Assembly: GCA_903813345.2 (NCBI GenBank)
Contig: CAIIXF020000003.1
Location: 2,756,109 to 2,820,108, forward strand
Length of the DNA: 64,000 bases
Reading direction: 5' to 3'
Source: Owenia fusiformis
Lineage: Eukaryota > Annelida > Polychaeta > Sabellida > Oweniidae
In this document: piece by piece, positions 1 through 10,580 of the stretch
Position numbering within the stretch: position 1 is the first letter of the stretch
Layout of the letters: the number at the start of each line of letters is the position of its first letter
Made by a program: the position numbers and the translations under genes
The notes under the pieces: generated by a model
What the model was told of the DNA's origin: nothing
Database searches by the model: none
What the model saw: only the letters and a program-made list of their open reading frames with translations

Positions 1-1660
1 ACGTGTCAGGAACGTAGTAGCGACCTTAACAATTACGTCACCAAAATAACGAAAATGTAACGTACTTACATTACGTCATAAATACGTGGCCAATCTAAAT
101 TTCTGGTAACGTTGATATGGAACGTTGTAGGTACAGGAAGGTGTGGATTCGCACAGATGTTTAAAGAACGTTACATTTGACTTAAATATCACGTGCCAGG
201 AACGTAGAACCAACCTAAACGATGACTTCGCCAAAATAACGAAAATGTAACGTACTTACATTACGTCATAAATACGTGGCCAATCTAAATTTCTGGTAAC
301 GTTGATATGGAACGTTGTAGGTACAGGAAGGTGTGGACTCGCACAGATGTTTAAAGAACGTTACATTTGACTTAAATATCACGTGTCAGGAACGTAGTAG
401 CGACCTTAACAATTACGTCGCCAAAATAACGAAACTGTAACGTACTTACATTACGTCATATATACGTGGCCAATCTAAATTTCTGGTAACGTTGATATGG
501 AACGTTGTAGGTACAGGAAGGTGTGGACTCGCATAGATGTTTAAAGAACGTTACATTTGACTTAAATATCACGTGTCAGGAACGTAGTAGCGACCTTAAC
601 AATTACGTCACCAAAATAACGAAAATGTAACGTACTCACATTACGTCATATATACGTGGCCAATCTAAATTTCTGGTAACGTTGATATGGAACGTTGTAG
701 GTACAGGAAGGTGTGGACTCGCACAGATGTTTAAAGAACGTTACATTTGACTTAAATATCACGTGCCAGGAACGTGGAACCAACCTAGACGATGACTTCG
801 CCAAAATAACGAAAATGTAACGTACTTACATTACGTCATAAATACGTGGCCAATCTAAATTTCTGATACGTTAATTATGGAACGTTGTAGGTACAGGAAG
901 TTGTGGACTCGCACAGATGTTCAAAGAACGTTACATTTGACTTAAATATCACGTGCCAGGAACGTAGAACCAACCTAAACGATAACTTCGCAAAAATAAC
1001 GAGACTGTAATGTGCTTATGCAACGTCACATATACGTGGCCAGTTTTAAGTTCTGGTACGTTAATTATGGAACGTTGTAGGTACAGGAAGGTGTGGACTC
1101 GCACAGATGTTTAAAGAACGTTACATTTGACTTAAATATTACGTGCCAGGAATGTAGAACCAACCTTAACAATGACTTCGCAAAAATAGTGAAACTGTAA
1201 TGTGCTTATGCAACGTAACATATACCTGGCCAGTTTAAAGTTCTGGTAACGTTTGTCTTGGACCGATGTAGGCACAGGAAGGTCTGGACTCGCACAGATG
1301 TTTATACAACGTTACATTTTACTTAAATATCATGTGCTAGGAATGTAGTAGCAACCTTACAATGACTGCAAAAATAAAATAACAGACTGTAACGTGCTAA
1401 TGCAACGTCACATATACGTGGCCAAGTTAAAGTTCTGGTAACATTAACTATAGAACGTTGTAGGCAAAGGAAAGTGTGGACACTCATAAATGAGTATACA
1501 AGTTACGTTCGACTTAGATATCACGAGCCAGGAATGTAGTACCAACCTTAACAACGACTTTGCCAAAATAAAGAGACTGTAACGTGCTTGTCACATACAT
1601 GGCAAATTCATAACTTCTGGTTACATCAAGTTAGGACAACACATGCAAGGAATGTTCTAG
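1..1660. repeat. 190-bp satellite array, about 8 units
   Basis: Unit starts (motif ACGTGYCAGGAA) fall at 1, 191, 381, 571, 761, 951, 1141 and about 1331, an exact 190-bp period. Two variants occur: one reads GTCAGG...TAGCGACC, the other GCCAGG...GAACCAACC; their order is T, C, T, T, C, C, C. Copies are nearly identical on the left and diverge progressively beyond 1000, as expected at an array edge, so the array probably continues left of the window. The unit starting at 191 contains eight ACGT tetramers. No coding potential is seen. Confidence 0.97.
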
Positions 1661-2018
1661 TAACCTTAATTATGCCATCAACAAGATATAGTGATAGTAA
1701 TGACTAACGTCCAGTTAAATGAATCATTACATGAACATAATTTAAAGTTCCTGTACAGGAAGATGTAGACACCGATGTTCAGTAAAATTATATATAACAC
1801 ACTAAGCCTAACATTTTCACATGTGAAGGTAAAACACAACTAACTTATGCTTTGACTTATTAACAAATGTATATTGTTTTTCCAATAATTAATGAGTTAA
1901 TACACAAGAACTTTTTTGAGCATCCAAATAGAGAATATTGACACACAGAATTGAACTTAAATATAATTACAGTCTCGTATGTCATCTATCAAAAATCTAG
2001 TTTTATTGAGTATTTTAT
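1661..2018. other. gene-free AT-rich stretch
   Basis: Residual satellite-like words (for example an ACATGCAAGGAATG segment near 1640-1660) fade into AT-rich DNA. I see no gene, RNA or repeat boundary here. Confidence 0.6.
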
Positions 2019-2740
2019 TAACCCCTAAACGGTTAAGGGGCAGGGGAGATTTGCCGTTCTGGCTTGTCTTAAAATTGAATTAGGCATATTTTAACTAATA
2101 AATCGTGACTATATTGTATTTACTGAGGGATATACACTGTATCAAAAATCGAGCATTTAATAACTGATTTATCCTATACTTAGTAGATTATGAGAATTAA
2201 ATATGCATTGAAATTTCCCATTTTTCCCCAAATTTTTTTTCACATTTTTGAAAAAAAGATTTTCACATTTATGAGTTTGATAATCTCAGAAACTTAAAAA
2301 CCACTTTAAAACACCAAGAAAATGTTTATCTTAATTATATTTTTGAATTTTGGAACTTTATAAGGTATATGACGTACCAAGAACATCAGTAGGTATGAAA
2401 TACATCTGTTATGTACGGTCGGTTTTGGATACAGGGTTTATCCCTCGGGAAATATGTGTATATCCCTTGGTCCCTGCGGTCCATCGGGATATACACAGAT
2501 TTCCCTTGGGATAAAACCTGTATCCAAAACCTCCCAGTACATAACCCTTGTATATCTCCCGCTCAACTCAGATATCAATTATATTCCCGCATGTTATTTA
2601 CCTATAACACTACTAAGTATGGGATTAACTTTGATGATATTTCGATATTTCATTTCCGAGATTGTGCCCAGATCTCGGCAGATCTATTCACCCCCTTTAC
2701 TATGAATGTAATTATCTATAGCCTAACTGTTTAGGGGTTA
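2019..2740. mobile_element. MITE-like element with 17-bp TIRs
   Basis: The left end TAACCCCTAAACGGTTA (2019-2035) is the inverted complement of TAACTGTTTAGGGGTTA (2724-2740) with one mismatch. The element is about 720 bp and has no transposase; the open frames inside are short and lie over a hairpin. The target duplication is ambiguous (TA or TTA) because the TIR itself ends in TTA. A long imperfect palindrome lies inside at 2408-2545. Confidence 0.6.
2408..2545. repeat. long imperfect palindrome (hairpin)
   Basis: GTTATGTAC at 2408 pairs with GTACATAAC ending at 2545. The arms continue inward through GGTTTTGGATACAGG/CCTGTATCCAAAACC and ATATGTGTATATCCC/GGGATATACACAGAT around a short centre near 2470. 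The arms are about 60 bp each. The two overlapping open frames here are by-products of the palindrome. Confidence 0.8.
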
Positions 2741-4073
2741 TATTGTTATTTTTCTGAACAGGAATGAATAAATATTCTAATTTGAGCTTGAACAAATGCT
2801 CTATTAGTTAACATGGTATTGATTTTCAAAAAGCAATAATGACCATTTTAAGTTGGGAATAAATCTAGAAAAATTGCATGTTTCAGATATGAAGCCATTA
2901 TATCTATGCAATCTTAAAAGTACTGTCCCGTTACTTGTCATAGAGATAAAAATTTAATTCAAACTGGCTTGCTTCTCGGGACAGATATTGTTTATGCTAA
3001 GTGTTCATTTTTCCTTGAAAGCATGAGCTCTCATTGGTCCTCATCACTTTCCAAATGTTTTTTCAAATGACTTGTACAGCTCAGTCGTTGTTTCCCTGGT
3101 TGCATGTTTAACACATTGCCATTTCTGCTTGTTTTTGGACATTTTCCTGGAAAAAATCAATCTATTGAAAAGTATGAAATGTAACCTGTATACCCATACC
3201 CACTCTGTATATTTTGCAGTGTCATTTTCAACCAAAATTGAGCTAGCGATCTATTCTTTACAATCTCAGATACAATATGTCTCAAAGGTCTACAATGTGT
3301 TGTAAATCAGTAAGTTATTGAGGATTAAAAGTGCGAAAATCGGGAAAATTTTTAAATTCTTCCAAATATAAATATGGAAGCCATATATATAAAATAAAAT
3401 ACATAATTGTAAAATTCTTTGGTAAAGTACTCTAGTATTCCTGAAGTAAAGTCTGCACTTTATATTTTTAGAATAGAATGACAAGGATCTTGCTAGATTT
3501 GATTCTGCTGTAAACTTAATATATATAAAATACTTCTATAATGAATAATAGATTAACCTGGACTTACCGAAGTCACTTTCCTCGCAACTCCCCAAGCTCA
3601 GAGGACTCTAGACTGCCTAACTTCCAAACCGTCAAATGTTCCATTCTGCTTGTACTGCTAGTTTGTCTGAAATATTTTAGAGACTTGTAGTATAAACATT
3701 TTATTAGTTGGTTATCTGAAAATGCACCTGAGGGTGTAATCTTTCTTCCACCAGATCTGATCTTTGTCTCAGGAGACTCTGGGGTAAAACAATCCCTATG
3801 CTCATCTGTTTATAGATCCCTAGTAGCTTTTTGTACTATCCTTTTGTATTTCTACAGTAGAATCATATAGCCAAAACATTCCTTCGTTGACTCTCATAAT
3901 CTTCATCCAATGATTTAACTAGAGATCTATTTATTAAAATATTCTATTGGATAATAATTTGAAATGTTGGAACGGTAGGAAAGTAGATACCTGAGAATGA
4001 CTCTTAACTTTCTGAGATAAAATATGGCAGGTCAACTTCGGGTCAGTGTGACACCTCTAGAAAGAATATAGGC
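2741..4073. other. gene-free stretch
   Basis: AT-rich DNA with only short, unconvincing open frames on either strand. No splice-bounded exon, RNA gene or repeat boundary was recognised. Confidence 0.5.
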
Positions 4074-4709
4074 CTACCTGATTAGCATAACACCACTCAT
4101 CTCAACACAGCCAAAATCATCTCAGGGCTATCATGGGTGAAGGCTACAACAATCCTGAAAACAGAATAGGTAGATGGGAAAATAGAGGACAATAGTAGTA
4201 CTTTAAAAGACTGTTACTTTATTTTATACTTTTATTTCAAATTGTATTGATTAAGATAAGACCTTTAAATTGTGAATATGATGAGTAAATCTACTGAGAT
4301 GTTTTAACATTGTGTCAATCAGGATTAAGTTCAAACCTTTTAAAAGAACTTAATTATATAGCAGTCATACTTTTAAAATTTGCACAGGGCGCCAAATTAA
4401 ATAGCACCAAATTAAAGCAATTTACAGTATCTCATTTGCTGTGAAACTGTGAAAGTTAAATAATAACTGCATTAAATACAAATGAATACTTTCTGAAGCA
4501 AAGAGCCACAAATGATGCAAGTTAATTAAATCAAACGATGAAATAATATACCTGATTAGTATGAAACACCATCATCTAAACACAACCAACAAGGTCTCAG
4601 GGTTATCATGGATGAAAGCTACAAAAATCTGGTTCATCTCCTACTTCTGAAAACAGAGTAGAGAACTATTGTACACTAAGATGGAAAAACAGATGACAAT
4701 AGTAGTTTT
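4074..4709. repeat. pair of diverged direct repeats, about 140-160 bp
   Basis: A segment beginning CCTGATTAGCATAACACCA at about 4073 and running to about 4200 recurs from about 4549 to 4709 (CCTGATTAGTATGAAACACCA). Both contain TCTCAGGG-TATCATGG-TGAA-GCTACAA and both end near GACAATAGTAGT. The second copy has a short extra segment. The DNA between them shows no gene. Confidence 0.7.
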
Positions 4710-4894
4710 TTTAAAGGCTGATAAAAGTTAACTTAACTTAAAAGAAATTAACTTTCATTGAATTCGATCAATAAAAACAAAGCTTAATTTCAGATTTGCT
4801 GAAGATGAAATACACTTTTCAGTCTCTATCAATTGTTAAAAGGCGTGTGCTTATAACAAACACCATTTCGATTAAAAAATATAAATATCAATAA

Positions 4895-4990
4895 TCAGGC
4901 CCGTAGCCAGGATTTGCCAAGGGGGGTTCATTTTTCAAAAATTTCCAGGGGGGGTTCACATTTGACAATTTTGGCCCAAATATGGACAAA
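4895..4990. mobile_element. orphan transposon end (CAGGCCCGTAGCCAGG type)
   Basis: CAGGCCCGTAGCCAGGATTT followed by a G-run is a typical transposon terminus. A similar end in the opposite orientation (CAAATCCTGACTACGGGCC) is at 12804-12822. The flanking 8-mers do not match and the subterminal sequences differ, so I treat the two as separate relics. Confidence 0.45.
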
Positions 4991-5133
4991 ATCACTTGAG
5001 AAGTGCTCAAAATGGTGAAAACTGCATGATTTTGAAAGAATTTTTTCAAAAATGACCGTTAGCTCAGCACCCTCCGCTCATTTGCTCCGCACCCAATATT
5101 TCCCACAGGCTCTGTCTGCATAGGGTGAATTTT

Positions 5134-5226
5134 GGAACATAAATAAATGACATGTGAATTTGCTGAAGTGACGATTTCCCATGTTAAAAATAAGAGAATT
5201 TTAGAGAGACCATACATCATGCGATT
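5134..5226. mobile_element. partial copy of the 237-bp MITE
   Basis: The words ACATAAATAAATGACA, TTTGCTGAAGTGA, TTTCCCATGTTAAAAATAAG and a degraded GAGAGACCATACATCA match the first 90 bp of the complete copy at 6388-6624. The outer TIR and the other half are missing. Confidence 0.8.
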
Positions 5227-5637
5227 TATCGCATTCTACCCCCACTTTAACAAAAACCCGTATGGCCCAGTTATCTACGCCTGACGTTGTTGGTCTACGA
5301 CATTTCAGAATCAGGGAGTGGATAACAGGGCCAGACGAGTTTGGTTACCCCCACTTATGTTTTTTACAAATTTAAGTGGGGGTCGTAGAGTAGATGAGAT
5401 TACAGTAAAATTTTGAATGTTTGGAACTTCTCTGAATCTAAAAAATAAGCAATTAAAGGACCACATTGAAACAGAACATGTAAAAATAGAAACATTTATA
5501 CATGTTCTTACTTTTGTTTATTTTAGTTTGTTTTGTAGTTTAGCTATCATATCTGTGACCTCATATTTCAATGCTTCTCTGCCATGTTATTTTCAAAAAA
5601 AATAAAGAACTCCCTAAATATAGTATGCTATCTATTC

Positions 5638-5750
5638 ACTGGTGATCCGCTCGATTACACTGGTTACCGAAACGGTTCATTTTGGTAACAAAATGTCGGA
5701 ACGTCGAAGGTACGATTTTTCTTTTTTCCTTATTTCACGCATTGTAGGCA
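5638..5750. repeat. dispersed repeat, copy 1
   Basis: Begins CACTGGTGATCCGCTCGATT and runs through a GTTACCGAAACGGTTC hairpin-like segment and GGAACGTCGAAGGTACGATT. The same sequence recurs in direct orientation at about 13000-13105, and part of it inverted at about 15020-15075. No coding content. Confidence 0.8.
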
Positions 5751-5775
5751 GAATCCCCACAACATTTTTTCTCTC

Positions 5776-6038
5776 AAACATGTATCAGCATCATATGTTT
5801 TAGAAAATGAACATGTTTGCGAAAAATAGGCATAGCTCAGAAGACAACAGAATCATCGATTTAATTCCTCACTTAAGTTACACAAACGGTTCGGGTTAAA
5901 AGTGCAGATCTTAACTGTTTTTCGAAAAACCGTTTATGTAACTTAAGTGAGGAATTAAATCGACGATTCTATTGTCTTCTGAACTATTTGTTCGCAAACA
6001 TGTACATTTTCTAAAGCATATGAAACTGATACATGTTT
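5776..6038. repeat. 120-bp-arm palindrome
   Basis: AAACATGTATCAG at 5776 pairs with CTGATACATGTTT ending at 6038. The arms then pair through CAGAAGACAACAGAATC/GATTCTATTGTCTTCTG and TTAATTCCTCACTTAAGTTA/TAACTTAAGTGAGGAATTAA, leaving a small centre near 5905-5925. A half-arm relative occurs at about 14905-14985. This looks like a foldback transposon. Confidence 0.85.
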
Positions 6039-6387
6039 GTGTATTTCTGTATTTCTGCCATCATGATTATCTATCAGGCTAAAGATGGCAATCACTGACT
6101 CCCCGGGCAATGTCTATTCTTTGAAAGAGGTAGATCTAACAGAGATCACCATCAAGATTAAGATAACTGCATAAACCATTTGCCATAAACACTTCACCAT
6201 CCAATCAACACCTCTGCGCCAGATCCCAGGGACCGGATCTAACTTGAAAGTCGCTGATGGTTAATTGACCCCTGGACCCCTTGTAATTGACCTAACGAAA
6301 ATTATGAACCAGGAATTATGATTGAAAATCGTGATGAAATTGAAAATCAATAACATCGATTCAAATATCAGAATATTCAAAAGTCTA

Positions 6388-6624
6388 CAGTTGGGGACAT
6401 AAATAAATGACAGGTGGATTTGCTGAAGTGAGGATTTCCCATGTTAAAAATAAGAGAATTTACAAGAGGCCATAAATCAGTGGATGAGATTATACAAAAT
6501 GTAAAATATACAAATTTTAAGGGATATGTATCTATACAATATTGGAAATTATGGGCTTTCAGACCACCATAATTAGGAAATGGTGATCGAAAATCGACCT
6601 GTCATTTATTTTTGTCCCCAACTG
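6388..6624. mobile_element. 237-bp MITE, complete copy
   Basis: The ends are CAGTTGGGGACA and its inverse TGTCCCCAACTG, each extended by an AATAAATGACAGGT-type TIR, flanked by TA on both sides (6386-6387 and 6625-6626). This matches a Tc1/mariner-type MITE. An equally long (237 bp) copy in opposite orientation lies at 42780-43016 and a fragment at 5134-5226. There is no internal gene. Confidence 0.9.
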
Positions 6625-6754
6625 TAATTACAACTGACAAAAATTTTGAAAATTGAAACGATCCCAACTTTCACATGAGATTATTTGTGTTCTCGCTGCA
6701 AGTACCGGCCATGGAATGCTTTCATTTTAACCTTTGGTGATTGTGTAACATGCA

Positions 6755-7051
6755 TGCATCATTCTTACCTTCGAAAGCTGGCAGTACGGCTCCCAAGTTG
6801 CTTTTAAGCAGCAATATTCTTGAACTTGGAACTGTCCTCCATGTTGATTTCGACGCGGGAATTCCTCTATTTCTATTGGTTGATAGAACAGAATACGATA
6901 AAAAGCCGAACGAGAAATACATCAAATTTGCGAACGATGTACTTTTCGTTTGTAACGCTCGTCCTTGTTGAAAGGGACTAAAATTTTTGTCCCGAGGTCT
7001 GACAAATCGCCGGAAGAGTGGAGTTTTAGTCAATTTACCGATAATTCGCAA
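6755..7051 (-). promoter_or_regulatory. possible first exon / promoter region
   Basis: On the minus strand a CCAAT motif (CAACCAATAG, near 6880) is followed by ATGGAGGACAG, a 12-codon frame ending in TAA, and a consensus splice donor (TTCGAAG/GTAAGAATG, near 6770). The stretch has more CpG than its surroundings. The longer minus-strand open frame over it starts at TTG, not ATG, so I do not call it coding. It could be a 5'-untranslated first exon or chance. Confidence 0.2.
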
Positions 7052-7061
7052 ACTTTAGTCC

Positions 7062-7229
7062 CGGTGTAAAAGGGTAGGAGGTCCTATCAAATTATGGTCC
7101 TACTTTCCATTGATTTATATGGTGACCTAAATACAACTCTCCCTTATTATCGTATCCACAATCAGGGCCAGTAAGGGCCTTTAAGAAAGGGGACCATAAT
7201 CCCCAGGGGACCATAATTTCTTTTACACC
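7062..7229. mobile_element. short MITE-like inverted repeat
   Basis: CGGTGTAAAAG near 7063 and CTTTTACACCG ending near 7228 are perfect inverses. The subterminal words ATTATGGTCC and GGACCATAAT are also inverted. The element is about 168 bp with no gene. The target duplication is not clear. Confidence 0.5.
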
Positions 7230-7560
7230 GACAAGCTCCAGAGGAAGTCGACATGGACATCTATGAAGTTCAGAGGAAGAAAATATGGAATTTTATAACT
7301 CTGAGAGGAATAATACATGGAAAGTTCCAATTCTGAGAGGAAATTGACATGGAAAAAATGCTCAAAAAGGGGGTCTTTGGCGCGGCACATAGGTATTAAG
7401 AGGTATATTGGAATGAACCCCCCGGGACAGAACGTCAGACTTTTGTCAGCAATAACCCATGGCAAAATTACAACGTCGGAGAAACGTTTTCTTTACATCA
7501 TATTTCCACTCTCACTCTCAATTACCACGTTAAGTTCATCTGTGTGAGCCATCATATGCC
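7227..7560. other. gene-free stretch with short imperfect repeats
   Basis: The words TCTGAGAGGAA and ACATGGAA recur at intervals of about 45 bp between 7235 and 7350. Open frames of 76-80 codons lie on both strands, but neither resembles a family I know. Confidence 0.4.
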
Positions 7561-7659
7561 TGTGCCTCCACCGATCAGTATTTAAAGTTACCACAACTCG
7601 AGGCATACATGTATATTCGTTATATATTTAACATTTACTTCACGTCACAAATTAAACGA

Positions 7660-9740
7660 ATTTGTTGAGACCACAACGTCTTTGTCACGTTCTTTTTCAC
7701 ATACATGTATATGTATTTTTTCACGTTTAAACCCCGTTTCGTCAACGTCAAAATTAACTGTTTCGACAACGTTGCAAATAAACCAATTTCGTGAGGACAT
7801 AGCGTCTTTTTGTAACGTTTCCTGCACTTACAAATATTTTTTTACATTTCAATTGAAAACACGTTTCGACAACGTTGAAATTAACCGTTTGCACTACGTT
7901 GAAAATGAACCATTTTGGTCAGAAAATGACGTCTTTGTAACGTGTGTTACAATTACAAATATTTTTCACATTCAAACCATGTTTTGACAACGTTACAATT
8001 AGCCATTTTCACTACGTGGCAAATGAACCAATTTGGTGGGAAAACAAGGACTTTGTAACGTTTCCTAGACTTACAATTATCTTTCACATTTAAAACACGT
8101 TACGACAACGTCAAATTTTACTGTTAATATTATGTAGCAAATGTAACAATTTGGTGAGAACTGCAACGTCTTTGTAACGTTTTCTACACTTACAAATATC
8201 TTTCACATTTAAAACACGTACGTTACAACAACGTCAAATTTTACCGTTTACATTACGTAGCAAATGTACCAAATTTGGTGAGAACGCAACGTCTTTGTAA
8301 CGTTTTTTACACTCACAAATATCTTTCACATTTAGAACACGTTACGACGACATCAAATTTTACCGTTTATATTACGTAGCAAATGAAACAATTTGGTGAG
8401 AAGTGCAACGTCTTTGTAACGTTTTCTACACTTACAAATATCTTTCACATTTAAAACACGTTACGACAACGTCAAATTTTGCCGTTTACATTACGTAGCA
8501 AATGTACCAAATTTGGTGAGAACACAACGTCTTTGTAACGTTTTTTACACTTACAAATATCTTTCACATTTAGAACACGTTACGACAACATCAAATTTTA
8601 CCGTTTATATTACGTAGCAAATGGAACAATTTGGTGAGAAGTGCAACGTCTTTGTAACGTTTTCTACACTTACAAATATCTTTCACGTTGAAAACACGTT
8701 ACGACAACGTCAAATTTTACCGTTTACATTACGTAGCAAATGTACCAAATTTAGTGAGAACACAACGTCTTTGTAACGTTTTCTACACTTACAAATATCT
8801 TTCACATTTAAAACACGTTACGACAACGTCAAATTTTACCGTTTATATTACGTAGCAAATGAAACAATTTGGTGAGAACTGCAACGTCTTTGTAATGTTT
8901 CCTGCACTTACAAATATTTTACACATTTAAAAAACGTTACGACAACGTTAAATTTTACCGTTTATATTACGTAGCAAATGAAACAATTTGGTGAGAAGTG
9001 CAACGTCTTTGTAACGTTTTTTACACTTACAAATATCTTTCACGTTTAAAACACGTTACGACAACGTCAAATTTTACCGTTTACATTACGTAGCAAATGT
9101 ACCAAATTTGGTGAGAATACAACGTCTTTGTAACGTTTTCTACACTTACAAATATCTTTCACATTTAAAACACGTTACGACAACGTCAAATTTTACCGTT
9201 TATATTACGTAGCAAATGAAACAATTTGGTGAGAAGTGCAACGTCTTTGTAACGTTCTCTACACTTACAAATATCTTCCACGTTTAAAACACGTTACGAC
9301 AACGTCAAATTTTACCGTTTACATTACGTAGCAAATGTACCAAATTTGGTGAGAACACAACGTCTTTGTAACGTTTTCTACACTTACAAATATCTTTCAC
9401 ATTTAAAACACGTTACGACAACGTCAAATTTTACCGTTTATATTACGTAGCAAATGAAACAATTTGGTGAGAACTGCAACGTCTTTGTAATGTTTCCTGC
9501 ACTTACAAATATTTTACACATTTAAAAAACGTTACGACAACGTTAAATTTTACCTTTTATATTACGTTGCAAATGAACCAAACTGGTAAAAATTCAACGT
9601 CATTGTTACGTTTTTCACACCAGCACAAATTTCGAACTTTACTAACACATTACTACAACGTCATTTTTTAACCATCCACCGACGTTTTGCTGAATGTCAC
9701 AATTTTACGTTGCTTTGACGTTTATATAACGGAAATATAC
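7660..9740. repeat. 119-bp satellite with five-monomer higher-order unit
   Basis: The word AACGTCTTTGTAA recurs near 8164, 8287, 8405, 8524, 8643, 8763, 8882, 9001, 9119, 9239, 9358 and 9478, a spacing of about 119 bp. Type B monomers carry TTTACATTACG and GTACCAAATTT; type A carry TTTATATTACG and GAAACAATTT; type C carry GTAATGTTTCCTGC. The order from 8405 is B A B A C, then again B A B A C from 9001, so a unit of about 596 bp has been duplicated. Both edges (7660-8160 and 9596-9740) are degenerate. Each monomer has about five ACGT tetramers. Confidence 0.95.
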
Positions 9741-9799
9741 AACGTCTCCAGTGAACTTATATACCACATATGAGTGACGTTACATGGACGTCACTGTTT

Positions 9800-10580
9800 G
9801 CTGGGTTATTTATGATGTTTAAAGTACATCCTTACAATGAAAGGTTAACCTTGGCTCATGAGTATGTTTCAATTTGGGATAAAGTATGTGATGTACTTCA
9901 AGTACATCAGTATATTAAAACGTTCAATTTGGCGCATAAGTATCATTCAATTTGGTGCATTATTTATGATGTTCAAAGTACATCCATACATTGAAAGGTT
10001 AAACTTGGCTCATGAGTATGTTTCAATTTGGGACATAGTATGTGATGTGCTCAAACTTCATCAATATATTAAAAAGCTCAATTTTGCGCATTAGTGTAGT
10101 TCGATTTTGCGCATTATTTATGATGATCAAGGTAAATCCTTACATTGAAAGGTTGAACTTGGCTCATGAGAGTATGTTTCAATTTTTGACATAGTATGTG
10201 ATGTACTCAAACTTCATCAACATATTAAAAAGCTCAATTTGGCAGTTTAGTGTTGTTCAATTTGGCGCATTGTTAATGATGTTCAAAGTACATCCTTACA
10301 TTGAAAGGTTAAACTTGGCTCATGAGTATGTTTCAATTTGGGACATAGTATGTGATGTGCTCAAATTTCATCAATATATTAAAAAGCTCAATTTGGCGCA
10401 TTAGTGTAGTTCAATTTGGCGCATTATTTATGATGTTCAAAGTAAATCCTTATTTTGAAAGGTTGAACTTGGCTCAAGAGAGTATGTTTCAATTTTGGAC
10501 ATAGTATGTGATGTGCTCCAAGTACATCAGTATCTTAAAAAGTTCAATTTGGCGCGTTAGTATTTATCAATTTGGCGCGT
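9800..10580. repeat. 154-bp satellite, five copies, dimeric
   Basis: The anchor word at the start of each unit (CATCC or AAATCC before TTACATTGAAAGGTT) occurs at about 9827, 9981, 10136, 10291 and 10445, spaced 154-155 bp. Units at 10136 and 10445 share AAATCC and a GAGAGTATG insertion, while 9981 and 10291 share CATCC and GAGTATG, giving an alternating 310-bp dimer. The open frames reading through it repeat the same peptide and are not genes. Confidence 0.95.

Noticed and set aside
2411-2734. 107-codon frame
   Set aside because: Half of it covers a long palindrome inside a MITE; no family resemblance.
9770-10404. Series of 68-78 codon frames with a shared peptide
   Set aside because: They read through the 154-bp satellite; the unit length is not a multiple of three and no start or splice context is present.
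1-10580. CRISPR-like regular repeats
   Set aside because: Units are contiguous satellites of 119-190 bp with no unique spacers, in eukaryotic DNA.
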